Source: Alphaproteobacteria bacterium
Lineage (GTDB): Bacteria > Pseudomonadota > Alphaproteobacteria > Micropepsales > Micropepsaceae
Direction of reading: 5' to 3'
DNA: 48,935 bases
Assembly (NCBI GenBank): GCA_028865545.1
Contig: JAGWJY010000024.1
Span: 1 to 48,935, forward strand
Below the pieces are notes generated by a model, which was not told the origin of the DNA, did not search any database, and was given only the letters and a program-made list of their open reading frames with translations. Below, piece by piece: positions 1 through 8,107 of this stretch. The translations under genes and the position numbers were made by a program. Each line of letters opens with the position of its first letter. Position 1 is the first letter of the stretch.

Positions 1-93
1 TGGCGGACAGGGAGGGATTCGAACCCTCGGAACGGCTCATCACCGTTCACACACTTTCCAGGCGTGCGCCTTCAGCCACTCGGCCACCTGTCC
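1..93 (-). tRNA. tRNA-Ser (anticodon GGA)
   Basis: The reverse complement folds as a class II tRNA. The acceptor arms GGACAGG and CCTGTCC pair and are followed by G and an encoded CCA. The anticodon stem CACGC/GTGTG encloses the loop CTGGAAA, giving anticodon GGA, which reads UCC and UCU. A long variable arm and the T arm with GGTTCGAATCC are present. The long variable arm together with GGA identifies serine. The window begins exactly at the CCA end, so any downstream gene lies outside. Confidence 0.96.
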
Positions 94-137
94 GTCTCTC
101 GAGGCGCACGGATTTATAGGATTTGGCCTGCAAAGCA

Positions 138-166
138 AGCCGGGCGGCCCTTCGGGTCGCCCGGCT
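138..166 (-). terminator. GC-rich hairpin between membrane-protein gene and tRNA-Ser
   Basis: A 13-bp stem with one G-U pair and a TTC loop (arms 138-150 and 154-166) follows the stop codon of the minus-strand gene ending at 197. A U tract is absent on the downstream side, so this is a possible rather than classical intrinsic terminator. It may instead protect the transcript end or separate the gene from the tRNA. Confidence 0.4.
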
Positions 167-196
167 GCCGAAAAAGCTCAGCAAACCACTCGGTTA

Positions 197-622
197 TTAG
201 TCCGTGCCGGCCTTGCCCAGACCCAGGTCGTGCTCCGCCGCCACGATCGAGATCGTGTAGCCCGCGATGACGTCAAACAGGCACATCATCATGATGAAGA
301 AGAAGACCGAGGTCGAGAAGCCCTTGAGGGTGATGAATTCGACCAGCGCAACGATGAAGGTGAGCATCGACAAAGCGTGGTTGATCAGCTCCTTCTCGGT
401 CGTGTGCGTCGCCTTGACGACCTCGATGAAAAGCAGCGACAGCGACAGCAAGATCATGAAATCGCCGAAGGTGACCTGCCATCTCTCCCCGGAGAACATC
501 GGGATCGTGAAGTAGATCTTCAGCAGTTCCTGAACATCGTGATGTGCGATGACCCCGCCGCCGAAGGCGAACAGGCTGTAAAGAATGACCGGAATGATCA
601 TGAACGGAAACAGGCGAAGCAT
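197..622 (-). CDS. Small four-helix inner-membrane protein of unknown function
   Basis: This 141-residue protein is not recognised beyond its topology. It has about four hydrophobic segments: residues 1-22 (starts MLRLFPFMIIPV), about 48-68, about 79-97 and about 100-125. Acidic and polar stretches lie between them. An upstream in-frame start exists at 655, but the ATG at 622 is preceded by a GGAGG-like site at good spacing (GGGAGGAATTCC), so it was chosen. It lies between the lipid-sugar genes and tRNA-Ser on the same strand. The membrane location is predicted from hydrophobicity; the function is unknown. Confidence 0.75.
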   Translation of the reverse strand: MLRLFPFMIIPVILYSLFAFGGGVIAHHDVQELLKIYFTIPMFSGERWQVTFGDFMILLSLSLLFIEVVKATHTTEKELINHALSMLTFIVALVEFITLKGFSTSVFFFIMMMCLFDVIAGYTISIVAAEHDLGLGKAGTD

Positions 623-734
623 GGAATTCCTCCCCAAACCGTCAGCAAGCCCCAATTAGAGTGTACCATAATAGGGCGAAACTACGGCCCGCATAGGGCC
701 TACGTGTGACACTATGGTTAAGAGCTGCCCCAGA

Positions 735-1040
735 TCAGGCGGCCGCAGGGGGGGCGCCAACCTTTTTTTCGCGGTGGATGAGGTAGAGATTGCGGGCATA
801 AACGACAAGGCCGCCAAGCTGTCCCATGACATAAGGCAACCCGACCTGGCCAAGGTGGATCGAATAGACCAGCGTGATCAGCCCGCCGCCAAGGCTGAAA
901 TACCAGAAGGCCACGGGGATCACGCTGCGTCCCACCATCTCGCTCTTGAACAACTGGATGAAGAAGCGAGACGCAAACAAAGCTTGGCCGCCAAAGCCAA
1001 ACGCCAGCCAAAGATGGTCACCGGATATCCACGAAAGCAT
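735..1040 (-). CDS. LABN-domain membrane protein (lipid-A-disaccharide synthase N-terminal domain family)
   Basis: This 101-residue protein has three predicted membrane helices (about 9-29, 40-58 and 66-87). It carries the pattern typical of the LABN family: SRFFIQLFKSE, then GRSVIP, then FWYFSL and a GG pair. Members are stand-alone membrane proteins that often sit beside a GT2 polyprenyl-phosphate glycosyltransferase and an ArnT-like GT39 enzyme, as here. Their exact role is unsettled; some resemble sugar-lipid flippases. The ATG at 1040 is chosen over one at 1091 because GAAGGAAATTTG precedes it and it starts 2 nt after the upstream gene's stop, consistent with translational coupling. Confidence 0.85.
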   Translation of the reverse strand: MLSWISGDHLWLAFGFGGQALFASRFFIQLFKSEMVGRSVIPVAFWYFSLGGGLITLVYSIHLGQVGLPYVMGQLGGLVVYARNLYLIHREKKVGAPPAAA

Positions 1041-1042
1041 CG

Positions 1043-1771
1043 TCAAATTTCCTTCGCCTCGGCTTTGCCGCGGAAGCGGCGTTGCAGCCATCTGACGCCC
1101 AGCAGGTCGTCGATGCCGACCAGCATACGGTTGAAGTTGGTGTATTTGGAACGGCCGTGCATGCGCGGACGGTGGTTCACCTCCGCAAAGCGCACGCCAT
1201 AGCCCTCGCGGATCATCAGGGTGATAAGGAAGCGGTGGCTGTGGTCGAAGTATGGAAGCGCGAGATAAGCCTCACGGCGGAACGCTTTCAGCCCACAGCC
1301 GCTGTCGGTGGCACCGTCCTTGAGCAGCCATTGACGAATGCCGTTGCCCAGGCGCGACGCGAGCTTGCGGCTGAACTTGTCCTGCCGGCGCGCCCGCACG
1401 CCCGACACCATGCCGATGCCGTTCGACGCTCCGTCGCGTCGCAGCTCCTTCAACAGCTTGGGGATGTCGGCAGGATCGTTCTGGCCGTCGCCGTCGAGGG
1501 TGACGATGAGTTCACCGCGCGCCGCGCGCACGCCGGTCCGCACCGCGCGGCTCTGGCCGAGATTGGCGGCGTGGCGGATCACCCGGAGAGACGGGATTTC
1601 GCTCTTGAGGGCGGCCAGCGCCGCCGAGGTGTCGTCGCTTGAACCGTCGTCGACGAAGATGATCTCCGAATCGGTTTCGCCGGCGATCGCCGTTGCGATC
1701 TCGCGCGCCAGCGGGCCGACATTTTCGGCCTCGTCCTTCACCGGTACGACCACGGAAAGTGCCATCGCCAT
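1043..1771 (-). CDS. Family 2 glycosyltransferase, DPM1-like (polyprenyl-phosphate sugar synthase)
   Basis: This is a GT-A fold enzyme of about 242 residues. It begins with the classic VVVPVKDEAENV segment, followed by FVDDGSSDDT (39-48) and the metal/nucleotide-sugar DXD-type segment LDGDGQNDP (92-100). No C-terminal membrane helices are present, so it resembles soluble dolichol-phosphate-mannose synthase-type enzymes rather than ArnC. It probably charges a polyprenyl phosphate with a sugar at the inner face of the membrane. Coupling to the LABN gene and the divergent ArnT-like gene suggests the lipid-linked sugar is then flipped and transferred to lipid A or another acceptor; that is inference. 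The start is ambiguous: ATG 1771 and 1765 fit the family N-terminus, while the frame stays open to 1930. Confidence 0.9.
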   Translation of the reverse strand: MAMALSVVVPVKDEAENVGPLAREIATAIAGETDSEIIFVDDGSSDDTSAALAALKSEIPSLRVIRHAANLGQSRAVRTGVRAARGELIVTLDGDGQNDPADIPKLLKELRRDGASNGIGMVSGVRARRQDKFSRKLASRLGNGIRQWLLKDGATDSGCGLKAFRREAYLALPYFDHSHRFLITLMIREGYGVRFAEVNHRPRMHGRSKYTNFNRMLVGIDDLLGVRWLQRRFRGKAEAKEI

Positions 1772-1974
1772 GATGATGTTCCGTTCGAATCCTTCGTAGA
1801 CTAGGGTTGCATCCTTGTCCCGTCTGCGCGGTATCCTAAGGCGATCCAGAAGGGCGCGCGCCTTATACAGGCCTGCGCCGCTAAGAAACAGGCTTGTGCC
1901 GGAATGACCCATTTGCCGTCCCGCCCCCATCCATCTACGTCATGCCCGGCTAAGGCTTACAAAAGGCGTTCCAG

Positions 1975-3765
1975 ATGACCGAAGGAGCGGCGGGCGAGGT
2001 GCCGGGGCGGATGGCGGCGCTACTGCACCGTCTGGCGCGGCGGCCTCGACTGTGGCTGCTCCTGCTCTGTTTGGCGCTGTGGGTGCCGGGCCTGCTGACG
2101 CTGCCACCGCTCGATCGCGACGAAAGCCGTTTTGCCCAGGCCTCGAAGCAGATGCTGGAGACCGGCAACTTCATAGATATCCGCTTCGGCGCGGTACCGC
2201 GTTACAAGAAGCCCGTCGGCATCTATTGGCTACAGGCTGCCGCGACGGCGGTGGCAGGGCAGGGCCGCCTCGATGAGATCTGGACCTATCGCCTGCCATC
2301 GCTGCTGGGCGCAATCGCAGCCGTCTGGCTGACTTTCTGGTGCGCACGGGCCTTTGCAGAGGCCGAGACGGCCTTTCTCGCCGCGGCATTGCTGGGAACG
2401 ACGCTGCTGCTTGCTGCCGATGCGACCATCGCGACCACCGACGCCGTCCTGCTGGCCTGCGTGCTGGCGGTGCAGGGCGTGCTTCTCCGCGTCTACATGG
2501 CGGCGCGGTTGGAGGTCCAGCCGGAGCCGGGCTCCAAGCTCGCGCTCGCCGGCTGGTTTGCGCTCGGCTTAGGCATCCTGATCAAGGGACCTGTCGTGCT
2601 TGCCGTCGCGGCGCTGACAGGCACGGGCCTTTCTCTGTGGGACCGCAAATGGCGGTGGCTTGGCCGGCTCAGACCCGTCACGGGGCTGGCGCTGACGCTG
2701 GTGATTGTCCTGCCTTGGCTGATCGCCATCGCCATCCAAAGCCATGGGCTGTTCTTCCAGCAATCCTTAGGACACGACTTCGGCGCCAAGCTTGCGGGCG
2801 GTCAGGAATCGCATGGTGCGCCGCCGGGCTACTATCTCCTGCTTTCGACCGTAACCTTCTGGCCGGCAATTCTGTTCTTTGCGCCGAGCGTCATGACGGC
2901 CATTCGCAGGCGCAGCGAGCCGGCCCTGCGGTTCCTGGTGATGTGGATCGTTCCGTGGTGGGTGATCGTCGAGCTCGTGCCGACCAAGCTGCCGCATTAC
3001 GTCCTGCCGGTGTACCCGGCGCTTGCGATGCTGGCTGCCAACTGGGTGCTCGAGAAAAGAGAAACGCAAAAGGCGACAGAGACGGAGAAGGTGGAGAAGG
3101 CGCAAGAAGGAGATGCGCCGCCACAGCCCGCGAAGGAACCGCTGTGGGATCGCGTGCTCCCTTATGTTGCGGCGCTGCAGTTCACATTCGGTCTCGTCGC
3201 CTTGACGGCAGCAGCGATCATGCTGCCGGGCTTGTACGGAGAGGGCACTACCTGGTGGCTGATCGCGCTCGCCTGCGTGTTCGCAGCCCTTGGGCTCGGC
3301 GCGCTGGTCGCATTTCTGCGGCGCGCCAATCTTGCGGCATTCCTGCTGGCGGTAGCCGCCGTGCTCGTTTTCTATCCGACGCTGACCGTTGGTGTGACGC
3401 CCCGCCTTGAACAGCTCTGGGTCAGCCCGCGTGCCGCCGCCGCCGAGAGGAGCCTGACCCAACCGGGTGATCCGCCACCGACGCTCGCCGGCTATACCGA
3501 GCCGAGCCTCGTCTTCCTGCTCGGCACTGACACGCGACTCACTGACGGGCGCGGCGCTGCCGACGCGGGTGCAGCAGAGGGCGGACTGGCGCTGGTCGAG
3601 GAAAGCGAAAGACCGGCTTTCCAGGCGCGGCTGGCGGAATTGGAGGCGGATGCAAACGAGGTCGGCTCCGTGACGGGTTTCAATTACTCGCGCGGCCGGC
3701 GTGTTCACATCCGAATCTACCGCGTCAAACCGGTGCACGATGAGCCGCCACCGCCGGCCGAATGA
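1975..3765 (+). CDS. ArnT/PMT-like membrane glycosyltransferase (GT39 family)
   Basis: This is a 596-residue polytopic membrane protein with roughly a dozen hydrophobic segments. The first extracytoplasmic loop carries the family's acidic catalytic motif (D47-R-D-E50, in PLDRDESRFAQA), followed by a PRYKKPVGIYW segment (75-85) typical of ArnT-type transferases. Such enzymes move a sugar from polyprenyl phosphate onto lipid A or proteins in the periplasm. A charged, low-complexity Lys/Glu/Gln-rich insertion lies around residues 361-387 between membrane segments. The gene is divergent from the GT2-LABN pair across about 200 bp. The sugar and acceptor cannot be deduced. M13 (2011) is an alternative start. 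Confidence 0.88.
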   Translation: MTEGAAGEVPGRMAALLHRLARRPRLWLLLLCLALWVPGLLTLPPLDRDESRFAQASKQMLETGNFIDIRFGAVPRYKKPVGIYWLQAAATAVAGQGRLDEIWTYRLPSLLGAIAAVWLTFWCARAFAEAETAFLAAALLGTTLLLAADATIATTDAVLLACVLAVQGVLLRVYMAARLEVQPEPGSKLALAGWFALGLGILIKGPVVLAVAALTGTGLSLWDRKWRWLGRLRPVTGLALTLVIVLPWLIAIAIQSHGLFFQQSLGHDFGAKLAGGQESHGAPPGYYLLLSTVTFWPAILFFAPSVMTAIRRRSEPALRFLVMWIVPWWVIVELVPTKLPHYVLPVYPALAMLAANWVLEKRETQKATETEKVEKAQEGDAPPQPAKEPLWDRVLPYVAALQFTFGLVALTAAAIMLPGLYGEGTTWWLIALACVFAALGLGALVAFLRRANLAAFLLAVAAVLVFYPTLTVGVTPRLEQLWVSPRAAAAERSLTQPGDPPPTLAGYTEPSLVFLLGTDTRLTDGRGAADAGAAEGGLALVEESERPAFQARLAELEADANEVGSVTGFNYSRGRRVHIRIYRVKPVHDEPPPPAE

Positions 3766-4215
3766 CGCGATGTCTCCGGTCCTGGCGCCACCTTGTCGCG
3801 ACAATCACAGCAAACCGGTTTCATCATTTGACTACCCGAATGACAGTCATCGCGCGCAGCAAGGAAATCTGCGAGCACGCCGATGACGCACTCGGACACG
3901 CAGCCGCAAAGATTGGAGAAGATCGCGGCAAACTTGCGAAGGGTCTGTTCTCCCAAAATATTCCCCCCATTGTTCATGCCTTCACTTGAATGGTGGCAAG
4001 GCGAGGGCGCGAGGCCTTTTACAGTCTTCAATCATGTGCCGAAGAGGGCATACATTTCGTCTTCGCCAATCGGCATCTAGACAAGTACTCATGTGCCGTA
4101 CTCTTGACGAGCCAACAGAAGCCTCTAAATATCCAGCGGTCTGTTGCACCCGTTGATGGGGAGTCACTAGGGGCTTTCGCGCTGGTAGCAACCTTCGGAG
4201 CTTTATGAGACCACG
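3766..4215. other. Intergenic region without an identifiable gene
   Basis: This 450-bp stretch separates the ArnT-like gene from the radical SAM operon. Small open frames on both strands show no recognisable motif, no good ribosome site and no codon pattern like the neighbours. It presumably contains the promoter of the downstream operon, but no convincing -35/-10 pair could be assigned. Confidence 0.5.
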
Positions 4216-5535
4216 ATGAGTCTCCAAGTAGTGCGGGGGCGCGAACTGAAGCCTCCGTTACGGCCCGTCCGACCAAGACCGGCCTTAGCCTCCGACACCC
4301 CGCTTCAGGAAGCGACCAAGGTCTCAAGTATCGCGTCCGCGAAATCCAAGGCGGCGCCTCGCTTTCCTGTAAATCCCGAAACCCGTGCGTTCTATCGCCG
4401 CTTCTACCCCGGCACTTCGTCGGCGGATTGGAACGACTGGCGCTGGCAATTGCGCACCCGCATTCGCACGCTCGACGAGCTGGCGCGGATCTTCGCGCTG
4501 TCAGCGGACGAGCGGGCGGCCGTGGAGCACCACGAAGGGTCGCTGCCGGTCGGAATCACCCCCTATTACGCCAGCCTTATGGGGCTCGATGATCCTAGCG
4601 AGCCATTGCGCCGCACCCACATCATGACCGGCGCGGAATACATCAAGAGCCCCGGTGAGGACGACGACCCGCTTGGCGAGGACCACGATACGGTGGTTCC
4701 TGGGCTGGTCCACCGCTATCCCGACCGAGTGCTGTTCCTGACGACGGGTACCTGCTCGACCTATTGCCGCTATTGCACGCGCGCCCGCGTGGTGGGCAAT
4801 CCCGGCGGCGAATACCAGTTCTCGACCAAGCAGTGGGAAAAGGCGCTGGCCTATCTCGAGGTCCACACCGAGGTGCGCGACGTGCTGCTCTCGGGCGGCG
4901 ACCCCCTGACCATCGGCGACGACAAGCTCGATTGGCTGCTCGGCCGTCTGCGGGCGATGAAGCATATCGAGTTCCTGCGCATCGGCACGAAAATCCCGGT
5001 GGTCCTGCCTCAGCGGATCACCAAGGACTTCGTCAAGATGCTGAAGAAGTACCATCCGCTGTGGATGAGTATCCACGTCACCCATCCGGTCGAATTGACG
5101 GACGAGGTGACGGAATCCACGGCGCGGCTGGCCGACGCCGGCATTCCGCTGGGCTCCCAGACGGTGCTGCTCAAGGACATCAACGACAGCCCGTCGGTGA
5201 TGGTGCCGCTGATGCAGGGCCTGCTGAAGCGCCGGGTGAAACCCTATTACCTCTACCAGTGCGATCCGATCCGCGGTTCGGCCCATTTCCGGACCAACGT
5301 GGAGAAGGGGCTGGAGATCATCTCGGCTCTGCGCGGCCACACCACGGGCTACGCCACACCCATGTTCTGTATCGATGCGCCAGGCGGCGGCGGTAAGATT
5401 CAGCTGGCACCCGATCCGGTGGTCGGCCGCGACGGCGATGATCTGTTGCTCCGCAATTTCGAGGGCAAGGTCTATCGCTACCCAGATCCAGGTGGCACGG
5501 TGGGGCGCGACAAGCCGCGCCTGGCCGCCGAGTAG
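4216..5535 (+). CDS. kamA: Lysine 2,3-aminomutase-like radical SAM/PLP enzyme
   Basis: This 439-residue protein belongs to the KamA family, which converts L-lysine to beta-lysine with a 4Fe-4S cluster, SAM and PLP. The cluster motif is C180-x3-C184-x2-C187. Residues matching the clostridial enzyme's substrate and cofactor contacts are present: R189 for the carboxylate, D324 (in KDIND) and D387 (in CIDAPGGGGK) for the epsilon-amino group, and K394 as PLP lysine. Glutamate 2,3-aminomutases replace the two Asp residues, so lysine or a similar basic substrate is favoured. The C-terminal zinc cysteines of the clostridial enzyme are absent. The first 45 or so residues are a poorly conserved Pro/Arg/Lys-rich extension. 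It is the first gene of an operon with two ATP-grasp ligases and a Cys-rich protein, with no EpmA or AblB partner in sight. Confidence 0.93.
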   Translation: MSLQVVRGRELKPPLRPVRPRPALASDTPLQEATKVSSIASAKSKAAPRFPVNPETRAFYRRFYPGTSSADWNDWRWQLRTRIRTLDELARIFALSADERAAVEHHEGSLPVGITPYYASLMGLDDPSEPLRRTHIMTGAEYIKSPGEDDDPLGEDHDTVVPGLVHRYPDRVLFLTTGTCSTYCRYCTRARVVGNPGGEYQFSTKQWEKALAYLEVHTEVRDVLLSGGDPLTIGDDKLDWLLGRLRAMKHIEFLRIGTKIPVVLPQRITKDFVKMLKKYHPLWMSIHVTHPVELTDEVTESTARLADAGIPLGSQTVLLKDINDSPSVMVPLMQGLLKRRVKPYYLYQCDPIRGSAHFRTNVEKGLEIISALRGHTTGYATPMFCIDAPGGGGKIQLAPDPVVGRDGDDLLLRNFEGKVYRYPDPGGTVGRDKPRLAAE

Positions 5536-5547
5536 CGAGGCACATTT

Positions 5548-6555
5548 ATGCGTATCGGGGTCACCTACGACCTCCGGGCCGACTACCTCGCCATGGGATA
5601 TAGCGAGGAAGACACGGCCGAGTTCGACAGCGAAGTCACCATCGCCGCCATCTGTGAGGCGCTGAGCGTGGTCGGCCACACCCCGGAACGGATTGGCAGC
5701 GTCCATAAGCTGGTCGAGCGGCTGGCGGCCGGCGAGCGCTGGGACGCTGTGTTCAATTTCTGCGAAGGGCTGAAGGGCGTGGCGCGCGAGGCGCAGGCGC
5801 CGGCGCTGCTGGAGGCCTACGACATCCCCTATGTCTTCTCCGATCCGCTGACCCTGGCGCTGTCGCTCGACAAGTCGATGGCCAAGCGCGTGGTGCGCGA
5901 CCACGGCGTGCCGACCGCCGATTTCGCCGTCATCGAGCGGCTCGAAGATGTCGCCGCCATCGATCTGCCCTATCCGCTGTTCCTGAAGCCCGTGGCGGAG
6001 GGCTCGGGCAAGGGGGTCGACGCGCATTCCAAGGTTGCCGATGTGGCCGGTTTGAAGCGGGTTGCGGCAAACCTGTTGGTACGCTTCCGGCAGCCCGTGC
6101 TGGTCGAGACATTCCTGTCCGGGCGTGAGTTCACCGTCGGCATCGTAGGTACTGGTGATGAGGCCGAAGTGCTGGGGGTCACCGAAATTGTGCCCAAGGA
6201 GAATTTCGTCGGCGACGGTTACGGTCTGGCCAACAAGGAAACCGGCTGGGAAGACAAGGTAGCGATCGTGCCGGCCAATGGTACGGAGGCGGAAGGGGCA
6301 GGAGATGTCGCGCTCGGCGCTTGGCGGGCGTTGCGCTGCCGGGATGGCGGGCGCATCGACATTCGCTGCGACGCCGTCGGCCGGCCGCATTTCATAGAGG
6401 TCAATCCGCTGGCCGGCCTGCGGCCCGGACATTCCGACCTCTGCATGATCGCGGATTACGCCGGGCTCAGCTATCAAGACCTGATCGGCCGGATTATGGC
6501 GGCGTTCTTCAAGCGTCACCCCGAGCTCAAAGCGCGCAGCCGCGCGGCGGCGTAA
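5548..6555 (+). CDS. D-Ala-D-Ala-ligase-like ATP-grasp enzyme 1
   Basis: This 335-residue ATP-grasp protein has a Ddl-like layout. An N-terminal domain starts MRIGVTYD. A DKSMAK segment (108-113) is followed by the ATP-binding KPVAEGSGKGV (147-157), ETFLSGREFTVGI (187-199) and the metal-binding RIDIRC with FIEVNPLAGL (269-291). Ddl enzymes activate a carboxylate as acyl phosphate and join it to an amine, so this is probably a peptide- or amide-forming ligase. It differs from housekeeping Ddl (usually EVNTLPG) and sits outside any division and cell-wall cluster. It starts 12 nt after kamA and overlaps the next gene as TAATG. A beta-lysine-type substrate is inferred only from context. Confidence 0.88.
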   Translation: MRIGVTYDLRADYLAMGYSEEDTAEFDSEVTIAAICEALSVVGHTPERIGSVHKLVERLAAGERWDAVFNFCEGLKGVAREAQAPALLEAYDIPYVFSDPLTLALSLDKSMAKRVVRDHGVPTADFAVIERLEDVAAIDLPYPLFLKPVAEGSGKGVDAHSKVADVAGLKRVAANLLVRFRQPVLVETFLSGREFTVGIVGTGDEAEVLGVTEIVPKENFVGDGYGLANKETGWEDKVAIVPANGTEAEGAGDVALGAWRALRCRDGGRIDIRCDAVGRPHFIEVNPLAGLRPGHSDLCMIADYAGLSYQDLIGRIMAAFFKRHPELKARSRAAA

Positions 6556-7523
6556 TGCACATTCTGGTCCTTCATTCCGACGTGCCGCCGGATGCGCCTG
6601 CAGACGAACAGGACACGCTGATCGCCGCGGAGGCGGTCGCCGAAGCGCTCCAAAGCCGCGGGCATAGTGTGACGCAGACGCCATTCCGGCCTGACGTTCG
6701 GGCGCTCAAGAAAATGCTTGGCCGCGAACGTCCCGATGTCGTGTTCAATCTTGTTGAGTCCGTGTTCGGTGCGGGCATCTATTCGTCCCTGGCGCCCGCC
6801 ATGTTGGCGCGGCTGGGCGTGCCTTATACGGGAGGGACGGCGGCTCATTTCGCAGCCACGACGGACAAGCCTTTCGCCAAAAATCTCTTGCGAGCGGCAG
6901 GGCTGCCGACGCCGGACTGGTCCGTGCCGCCCGATTGGACGAGCTTGGCGGAGGATCGCACCTATATCGTCAAGTCGGCCGACGAGGATTCCTCCGTTGG
7001 CCTCGACGATGATTGCATCGTGAAAGGCGTCGATGTGCGGGCGCGCGCCGAGGAAAGCACCCGGCACTTCGGCGGTCGATGGTTCGCGGAAAGCTATGTC
7101 GACGGACGCGAATTCAACATTGGCGTACTGCAGGAAAAAGACGGCCCGCGCATTCTTCCCATGGCGGAAATGACGTTTGAGGAGTGGCCTTCGGATAAGC
7201 CACGGATCGTCGGCTACACGGCCAAATGGGCAGACGGTTCGTTCGACTACAACAAGACGGTTCGCCGTTTCGGTGTCGAGACAGATGAACCCCGATTGGC
7301 CGGTACCCTGATCGATCTGTGCCGCAGGACTTGGGCGTTATTCGAGTTGACGGGCTATGCGCGGATCGACTTCCGCGTGACGGAAGCTGATGAGCCTCTG
7401 ATTCTCGAAATCAATCCCAATCCCGGCATTGCGCCCGATGCGGGTTTCGCCGCTGCGGGTGCGCGCGCAGGTCTTTCCTATGCCGAGCTGATCGAGCGCA
7501 TCGTCATGGCCCCGTTGCCGTGA
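6555..7523 (+). CDS. D-Ala-D-Ala-ligase-like ATP-grasp enzyme 2
   Basis: This 322-residue ATP-grasp ligase is distantly related to its upstream neighbour but clearly not a recent duplicate. Visible elements are the N-terminal MHILVLHSDV, VVFNLVES (62-69), TTDKPFAKN (102-110), YIVKSADEDSSVGL (137-150), AESYVDGREFNIG (178-190) and ARIDFRV with LILEINPNPGI (269-292), the latter supplying the metal-binding Asp, Glu and Asn. It begins within the stop codon of ligase 1 (TAATG) and ends in a GTGA overlap with the following gene, so all three are probably translated coordinately. Two successive ATP-dependent couplings, or alternative substrates, are possible. Confidence 0.88.
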   Translation: MHILVLHSDVPPDAPADEQDTLIAAEAVAEALQSRGHSVTQTPFRPDVRALKKMLGRERPDVVFNLVESVFGAGIYSSLAPAMLARLGVPYTGGTAAHFAATTDKPFAKNLLRAAGLPTPDWSVPPDWTSLAEDRTYIVKSADEDSSVGLDDDCIVKGVDVRARAEESTRHFGGRWFAESYVDGREFNIGVLQEKDGPRILPMAEMTFEEWPSDKPRIVGYTAKWADGSFDYNKTVRRFGVETDEPRLAGTLIDLCRRTWALFELTGYARIDFRVTEADEPLILEINPNPGIAPDAGFAAAGARAGLSYAELIERIVMAPLP

Positions 7524-8107
7524 GTCTGATCGCGCTAGGCAAAGACTATCCCTCCATCTTCTCGGCGCCGGTGATCCGCGCCGTCGACACGAGCATCTTC
7601 ACGCTACGCTATTTCACCCACTGCATGGCCTGCGGCTTCTGCAAAGATCAGTGTTGTAGCTATGGCGTCGACATCGATCGCGACAATATGGAACGCTTGC
7701 GCTCGCTCGGGACGGCATTCGAAACCTTCGCCGGCGTCTCGCAGACAGAGTGGTTCACCGAGGAGATCGTCGAGGATCGCGAGTTTCCTTCTGGTGCGCA
7801 TGGCCGTACGCGCGCGGTGGACGGCAAATGCGTCTTTGCCGATCGCCAAGACCGCGGCTGCAAAATCCATGCGTATTGTTTGGCGAATGCGCTCGACTAT
7901 CACCTCTACAAACCAATGGTGAGCATCCTATTCCCGCTCACTTTCGAACACGGTGTGCTGGAGCCCTCCTCTGAGGTTGTCGACGGCAGTCTGGTGTGCA
8001 GCGGCGACGGGCCGAGCGTCTATGACGGAATGCGCGACGAGGTCGCTTATTTCTTCGGCGAGGATTTGATTGGCGCACTCGACGTGTTGCGTGATCGGTC
8101 TAGGTGA
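7520..8107 (+). CDS. Cysteine-cluster protein (YkgJ/DUF3109-like), last gene of the kamA operon
   Basis: This 195-residue protein has nine cysteines. A compact CMACGFCKDQCC motif (Cys 35, 38, 41, 45, 46) is followed by C104, C114 and C120, with C160 further on. The pattern is like YkgJ/DUF3109-type putative zinc or iron-sulfur binding proteins, whose functions are largely unknown. GTG at 7520 overlaps the stop of ligase 2 (GTGA), the usual sign of translational coupling. The cluster could bind a metal, act as electron donor to the radical SAM enzyme, or modify the operon product; none of these is shown by the sequence. Its last 8 bp overlap the convergent EamA gene. Confidence 0.8.
   Translation: MSLIALGKDYPSIFSAPVIRAVDTSIFTLRYFTHCMACGFCKDQCCSYGVDIDRDNMERLRSLGTAFETFAGVSQTEWFTEEIVEDREFPSGAHGRTRAVDGKCVFADRQDRGCKIHAYCLANALDYHLYKPMVSILFPLTFEHGVLEPSSEVVDGSLVCSGDGPSVYDGMRDEVAYFFGEDLIGALDVLRDRSR

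Noticed and set aside
2767..3804. Minus-strand open frame of 345 codons
   Set aside because: It is antisense to the ArnT-like gene, Arg/Gln/His-rich, with no motifs.
3717..4031. Cys-rich minus-strand frame of 104 codons
   Set aside because: It overlaps the end of the ArnT-like gene in antisense and has no ribosome site or recognisable fold.
4501..6684. Minus-strand open frame of 727 codons
   Set aside because: It is antisense to kamA and the ATP-grasp genes, which have full catalytic motifs. It is Arg/His/Gln-rich without domains, a typical shadow frame in GC-rich DNA.
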